Assembly (NCBI GenBank): GCA_016776525.1
Contig: JADHTD010000018.1
Location: forward strand, 1-17,630
DNA: 17,630 bases
Reading direction: 5' to 3'
Origin: Rhodospirillales bacterium
GTDB lineage: Bacteria; Pseudomonadota; Alphaproteobacteria; Rhodospirillales; JADHTD01
How positions within the stretch are numbered: the first letter of the stretch is position 1; every line of letters starts with the position of its first letter. This document shows, one piece after another, positions 13,916-17,630 of this stretch. Made by a program: the position numbers and the translations under genes. The notes beneath the pieces were generated by a model. That model did not search any database. It was not told where the DNA came from and worked only from the letters and a program-made list of their open reading frames with translations.

Positions 13916-14976
13916 CCGATACCATGGAACGGATGAAGGCCCTCTTGGGCAAGGCTGCCACCGGCGCCACGCTCAATGTCGATGAAGCAAAAGAGGCCTT
14001 CAACATCATCATGTCCGGCGACGCCACACCGGCACAGATCGGCGGCTTCCTGATGGCGCTCCGGGTGCGCGGTGAAACCGTTGAAGAAATCACCGGCGCG
14101 GTCAGCGTCATGCGCGACAAGGCGCTGCACATCGAAGCCCCCAAAGGCGCCATCGATATCGTCGGCACCGGCGGTGATGCGGCCGGAACCTTCAATATTT
14201 CCACGGCGGCCGGCCTTGTCGTCGCCGCTTGCGGCGTGCCTGTCGCCAAGCACGGCAACCGGGCGCTGTCCTCCAAATCCGGGGCGGCGGATGTGCTGGT
14301 TTCCCTCGGCGTCAATATCGAAGCCGACATGGAACTGGTCAAAAGATCCATCTGGGAGGCCGGTATCGGTTTCCTGATGGCGCCGCGCCACCACAGCGCC
14401 ATGCGGCATGTCGGCGGCCCCCGGGTCGAACTGGCGACCCGCACCATCTTCAACCTGCTGGGACCGCTGTCCAATCCGGCCGGCGTCAAACGCCAATTCA
14501 GCGGCGCTTTTTCCCGCGAGTGGATCGAACCGATGGCGCAGACTCTGGGCAATCTGGGTTCCGAACGGGCCTGGGTGGTGCACGGCTCCGACGGCCTCGA
14601 CGAACTGACCACCACCGGCCCGTCCTATGTGGCCGACCTCAAGGAAGACGGCAGCGTCGCCACCTATGAGGTCTCGCCGGATGACGCCGGACTTCCCCTG
14701 GCCGCCCCGGAAGACCTCAAGGGCGGCGACCCGGAAACCAATGCCGCGGCCATGAAGGCCATGCTCGGCGGCGAAGCGGGGCCGTTCCGCGATGTCGTGT
14801 TGTATAATTCAGCGGCGTCCCTGCTGGTTGCCGGCAAGACCGACGACCTGAAAGACGGCGTCGCCATCGCCGCCCGGGCCATCGATAAAGGCAAGGCCAT
14901 GGCCACTCTGGAAAAACTGATTGCCATCAGCAATGAAGGCAATGAGGACGAGGCCGACGACGAGGCCGATGAATGA
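13912..14976 (+). CDS. trpD: Anthranilate phosphoribosyltransferase
   Basis: This 354-residue enzyme transfers phosphoribose from PRPP to anthranilate, the second step of the pathway. The family signatures are complete: GTGGDAAGTFNIST (85-98) for PRPP binding, KHGNRALSSKSGAADVL (113-129) and RTIFNLLGPLSNPA (177-190), with VVHGSDGLDE later. The last 14 residues form a very acidic tail encoded by a short tandem repeat (GACGAGGCCGA twice, about 14947-14970); the core family does not need this tail. The start overlaps trpG by 4 bases, and the stop overlaps trpC by 4 bases (ATGA), so trpG-trpD-trpC read as one translationally coupled unit. Confidence 0.97.
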   Translation: MTDTMERMKALLGKAATGATLNVDEAKEAFNIIMSGDATPAQIGGFLMALRVRGETVEEITGAVSVMRDKALHIEAPKGAIDIVGTGGDAAGTFNISTAAGLVVAACGVPVAKHGNRALSSKSGAADVLVSLGVNIEADMELVKRSIWEAGIGFLMAPRHHSAMRHVGGPRVELATRTIFNLLGPLSNPAGVKRQFSGAFSREWIEPMAQTLGNLGSERAWVVHGSDGLDELTTTGPSYVADLKEDGSVATYEVSPDDAGLPLAAPEDLKGGDPETNAAAMKAMLGGEAGPFRDVVLYNSAASLLVAGKTDDLKDGVAIAARAIDKGKAMATLEKLIAISNEGNEDEADDEADE

Positions 14977-15779
14977 GCGACGTCCTCGCCAATATCTGTG
15001 CCGACAAACGCCAGCATATCGACCGCAGTAAAAAACGGCTCCCCTTGGGTGAACTTTCCACCCTGGCCCAAGACGCCTTGCCGCCCCGGGGGTTTATCAA
15101 GCACCTGGAAGCAGCCGTGGCTGCCGGTGGTTTTGGGCTGATTGCCGAGATCAAGCGGGCGTCGCCGTCGAAGGGCCTGATCCGGGCCGACTTCGATCCG
15201 GTCAATCTGGCGCTTGCCTACCAAGCCGGCGGCGCCACCTGTCTTTCGGTTTTGACGGACATTCCCTATTTCCAGGGAGCCGATGAATTCCTGGTGGCGG
15301 CCCGGGCCGCCGTCGACCTGCCGGCCCTGCGCAAGGATTTCATGCTCGACCCCTACCAGATTGTCGAGGCCCGGTCCCTCGGCGCCGATTGCATCCTGCT
15401 GATTATGGCCGCTTTGGATGATACCCAGGCAGCCGAACTGGAAGCGACGGCCCGGGAATTCGGCATGGATGTGCTGGCCGAAGTGCACAACGCCGAGGAA
15501 ATGCAACGCGCCCTCAAACTCAAAACCCGGCTGATCGGCGTCAACAACCGCAATCTAAAAACCCTGGAAGTGGATATCGCCATGACCGAAACACTGGCCC
15601 CGATGGCCGGCGATGACCGGTTGCTGGTTTCGGAAAGCGGCCTGTATACGGGCGACGATTTAACGCGCATGGCTAAAACCGGGGCCCGCTGTTTCCTCAT
15701 CGGAGAATCACTGATGCGCCAGGAAGATGTGGAGAGCGCCACGCGGGCCCTGCTCGGCAGCGCCAAACTGGTCGCCTGA
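14973..15779 (+). CDS. trpC: Indole-3-glycerol-phosphate synthase
   Basis: This 268-residue TIM-barrel enzyme closes the indole ring from CdRP. Visible signatures are IAEIKRASPSKG (57-68, catalytic Lys61), LTDIPYFQG (94-102), LRKDFMLDPYQI (119-130), LAEVHN with Glu170, IGVNNRNL (188-195) and LVSESGL. It is a stand-alone TrpC, not fused to TrpF as in enteric bacteria, and trpF is not in the window. It overlaps trpD by 4 bases, with GAGG before the ATG. moaC begins 10 bases after the stop, so tryptophan and molybdenum cofactor genes probably share a transcript. Confidence 0.97.
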   Translation: MSDVLANICADKRQHIDRSKKRLPLGELSTLAQDALPPRGFIKHLEAAVAAGGFGLIAEIKRASPSKGLIRADFDPVNLALAYQAGGATCLSVLTDIPYFQGADEFLVAARAAVDLPALRKDFMLDPYQIVEARSLGADCILLIMAALDDTQAAELEATAREFGMDVLAEVHNAEEMQRALKLKTRLIGVNNRNLKTLEVDIAMTETLAPMAGDDRLLVSESGLYTGDDLTRMAKTGARCFLIGESLMRQEDVESATRALLGSAKLVA

Positions 15780-15789
15780 AGGAAGAAAA

Positions 15790-16266
15790 ATGGCTGAACT
15801 GACCCATATCGACAAGGACGGCAACGCCCACATGGTCGATGTCTCGGATAAAGACATCACCGAACGCACGGCAACGGCCAAAGGCGCCGTCTTCATGCAA
15901 TCGGAAACCATGGCGCTGATTACCGAAGGTGGCGTCAAGAAAGGCGATGTGCTTTCCGTCGCCCAGCTGGCCGGCATCATGGGGGCGAAAAAAACCGCCG
16001 ACCTGATCCCGCTCTGTCATCCACTGGCCCTCAGTTCGGTCAAGGTGGAACTGACCTGCGACACCGACAGTAATGCCGTCGACATTACGGCGACCTGCAA
16101 ACTGAAGGGCCGCACCGGTGTCGAAATGGAGGCCCTGACCGCCGTCTCGGTGGCGGCGCTGACCGTCTACGATATGTGCAAGGCGGTCGACCGGGGCATG
16201 CGCATCGTCAACATCCGGCTGACCCACAAGAGCGGTGGCAAATCCGGCACCTTCTCGGCGGACTGA
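15790..16266 (+). CDS. moaC: Cyclic pyranopterin monophosphate synthase
   Basis: This 158-residue enzyme, with MoaA, turns GTP into cyclic pyranopterin monophosphate, the first stage of molybdenum cofactor synthesis. Residues that matter in E. coli MoaC are at identical positions: Lys51 (GGVKKGD), His77 (LIPLCHPLALS), Glu112/Glu114 (GVEMEALTAVS) and Asp128/Lys131 (YDMCKAVDRGM). The start is the ATG at 15790, preceded by AAGGAAG, giving MAELTHID. The open frame extends further upstream, but that part overlaps trpC and lacks family similarity. moaA is not in the window. moeA follows 13 bases after the stop. Confidence 0.97.
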   Translation: MAELTHIDKDGNAHMVDVSDKDITERTATAKGAVFMQSETMALITEGGVKKGDVLSVAQLAGIMGAKKTADLIPLCHPLALSSVKVELTCDTDSNAVDITATCKLKGRTGVEMEALTAVSVAALTVYDMCKAVDRGMRIVNIRLTHKSGGKSGTFSAD

Positions 16267-16279
16267 GGGCGCCCCTTAA

Positions 16280-17500
16280 ATGATTTCTGTCGAACAAGCA
16301 TTAGAACAGGTAACCGCCGGGGTGCGGCTGACCGATACCGAGGAAGTCGATCTCGCCGACGCCCTCGGCCGGGTCCTGGCCGAAGACCTGCAGTCCAACC
16401 TGACCCTGCCGCCGGCCGATGTTTCCTCCATGGACGGTTACGCCGTGCGCTCCGCTGATGTCGCCAGCCCCCCGGCAACCCTGACCCGTATCGGTGAGTC
16501 GGCGGCGGGCGGCAGCTTTGACGGCACCGTCGGTCCCGGCCAGACAGTGCGTATCTTTACCGGCGCGCCGCTGCCGGACGGCGCCGACGCCATCGTCATC
16601 CAGGAAGACACCGACGTCGACGGCGACGCCGTCACCATGAAGGAAACAGCCCCCGTGGGCCGCTTCGTGCGCCCGGCGGGCCTCGATTTCAAGCAAGGCG
16701 ACGTCCTGCTGAAGGCCGGTACCGTGCTCACCGGGCGCAATATCGGGCTGGCGGCGGCCATGAACCACGCCCGCCTGCCGGTGCGCCGCCGCCCCCGGGT
16801 GGCGGTCCTGGCCACCGGCAACGAACTGGTCATGCCGGGCGATGCGGTCGGACCCAACCAGATCGTCAGTTCCAACAGTATCGCCGTCGCCTCCTATGTG
16901 AAGGCGCTGGGCGGCGAGCCGGTCGACCTGGGCATCGCCCGGGACACGGTGGAGTCACTGCTGGAAAAACTGGAAGGCGCCAGGGGATGCGACTTGTTGA
17001 TTACGATTGGCGGCGCTTCGGTCGGTGATTATGACCTGGTGGGGCAGGTGCTGGGCGAGGAAGGCATGGACCTGACTTTTTACAAGATCGCCATGCGCCC
17101 GGGGAAACCGTTGATATTCGGCCAACTGGGCGAAGTGCCGGTGCTGGGCCTGCCCGGTAATCCGGTTTCGGCGGGCGTCACCTGTATCGTTTTCCTGCGT
17201 CCCGCCCTACAGGTCATGTTGGGTATTTACCGGCCTGATGAAAGCGGCAGGGCGAATAGCGCCCTGCTCGGACGCGATCTCAAGGAAAACAACCACCGCC
17301 AGGATTACCTGCGGGCGGTTTTCGGCACCGACTCGGACGGCAACCTGACGGCGACGCCTTATGAAAAACAGGACAGCTCGATGATGGCTTTGTTTTCCGA
17401 TGCCGACTGTCTGGTGGTCCGACCGCCGCAGGCCCCGGCCGCCCGTCAAGGCGAGCGGGTCGAGGTTATCCCTTTGAAAAACGGCATGGTTTCCATTTAA
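16280..17500 (+). CDS. moeA: Molybdopterin molybdenumtransferase
   Basis: This 406-residue enzyme inserts molybdate into adenylylated molybdopterin in the cytosol. The order of segments is that of MoeA: PPADVSSMDGYAV (44-56, with the conserved Asp52), the FTGAPLPDGADAIVIQED segment (93-110), the MogA-like domain with VLATGNELVMPGD (176-188) and TIGGASVGDYDLV (242-254), then MRPGKPLIFG, VLGLPGNPVSA, and a C-terminal beta domain (NHRQDYLRAVF, then VIPLKNG). Full length is normal. It is the last gene of the trpGDC-moaC-moeA unit and converges on a minus-strand gene 19 bases away. No strong ribosome-binding motif lies at the best distance (GAGGG is about 10-14 bases upstream). Confidence 0.96.
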   Translation: MISVEQALEQVTAGVRLTDTEEVDLADALGRVLAEDLQSNLTLPPADVSSMDGYAVRSADVASPPATLTRIGESAAGGSFDGTVGPGQTVRIFTGAPLPDGADAIVIQEDTDVDGDAVTMKETAPVGRFVRPAGLDFKQGDVLLKAGTVLTGRNIGLAAAMNHARLPVRRRPRVAVLATGNELVMPGDAVGPNQIVSSNSIAVASYVKALGGEPVDLGIARDTVESLLEKLEGARGCDLLITIGGASVGDYDLVGQVLGEEGMDLTFYKIAMRPGKPLIFGQLGEVPVLGLPGNPVSAGVTCIVFLRPALQVMLGIYRPDESGRANSALLGRDLKENNHRQDYLRAVFGTDSDGNLTATPYEKQDSSMMALFSDADCLVVRPPQAPAARQGERVEVIPLKNGMVSI

Positions 17501-17519
17501 AGATTTTTCCAGACCGGCC

Positions 17520-17630
17520 TTAACGCTGCATCAGTTGCCGGCATTTTTCGGCTAAAATTGCCTGATCCGGGTTGGTCAGGCTTTTGCCGTTGAGGGTCAA
17601 ACGGCCGGTTTTGATGTTGTAACGGACCTC
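17520..17630 (-). CDS. C-terminal fragment of an unidentified protein
   Basis: The minus strand is open from the right edge to TAA at 17522-17520, giving 36 residues: EVRYNIKTGRLTLNGKSLTN followed by PDQAILAEKCRQLMQR. I do not recognise the family. The piece is hydrophilic with a likely terminal helix (PDQAILAEKCRQLMQ). It converges on moeA with a 19-base gap. In many related bacteria lexA follows moeA on the same strand; that is not the case here. Being real is supported by the convergent layout and the natural-looking composition, but the fragment is short. Confidence 0.5.
   Translation of the reverse strand, partial: EVRYNIKTGRLTLNGKSLTNPDQAILAEKCRQLMQR
17560..17585 (+). terminator. Possible terminator for moeA inside the convergent gene
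   Basis: GCCTGA (17560-17565) and TCAGGC (17576-17581) form a 6-bp stem with a 10-base loop, followed by TTTT. It lies 60 bases after the moeA stop, within the coding part of the opposing gene. The stem is short and the T-run is weak, so this is tentative. Confidence 0.25.

Noticed and set aside
1..17630. CRISPR array, prophage, transposase, toxin-antitoxin or defence system
   Set aside because: Reading through both strands showed no regularly spaced repeats and no proteins of these types. Every substantial coding region is accounted for by housekeeping, motility or copper genes.

Overview
The window is a chromosomal stretch of about 60% GC and looks alphaproteobacterial, probably from a Rhodospirillales-like lineage. 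Three things suggest this: the order tpiA-secG-pyrG-kdsA, the ppiD-trpE and trpG-trpD-trpC-moaC-moeA strings, and the sequence character of the proteins (for example TrpE, the PomAB-like stator and a CueR/HmrR-type regulator). This placement rests on recognised gene order and motifs, not on a database search.

Layout. Positions 1-3264, minus strand: tpiA, secG, pyrG and the first codons of kdsA (glycolysis, protein secretion, CTP synthesis, Kdo synthesis). Between tpiA and secG is a 350-base gene-free stretch. Most of it is one long imperfect inverted repeat with near-identical 20-base ends, which looks like a MITE-like or structured repeat element. Positions 3516-6913, plus strand: ppiD (periplasmic folding factor) and trpE (anthranilate synthase large subunit), separated by 2 bases. 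Positions 7070-8628, plus strand: a stator pair motA-motB with a 4-base overlap. Positions 8640-13094, minus strand: a copper block copA-cueR-(divergent polysaccharide deacetylase)-copZ. Two CueR-type promoters with 19-base spacers can be read directly, one before copA and one before copZ. Positions 13328-17500, plus strand: trpG-trpD-trpC-moaC-moeA, tightly packed. From 17520 to the right edge is the 3' end of an unidentified minus-strand gene.

How the genes work together. TrpE with TrpG makes anthranilate from chorismate, and TrpD and TrpC take it on to indole-glycerol phosphate. The motility and copper genes lie between trpE and trpG, so the anthranilate synthase subunits are encoded about 6.4 kb apart and trpG must have its own transcription start. 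CopZ, CopA and CueR form a copper sensing, shuttling and export circuit. MoaC and MoeA belong to molybdenum cofactor synthesis.

No phage, transposase, CRISPR array, rRNA or tRNA was seen. Nearly all genes belong to well-known families. The least ordinary features are the inverted-repeat element at about 2240-2509, the interruption of the trp genes, the cell-envelope deacetylase inside the copper block, and the paired dyads at the copA promoter.
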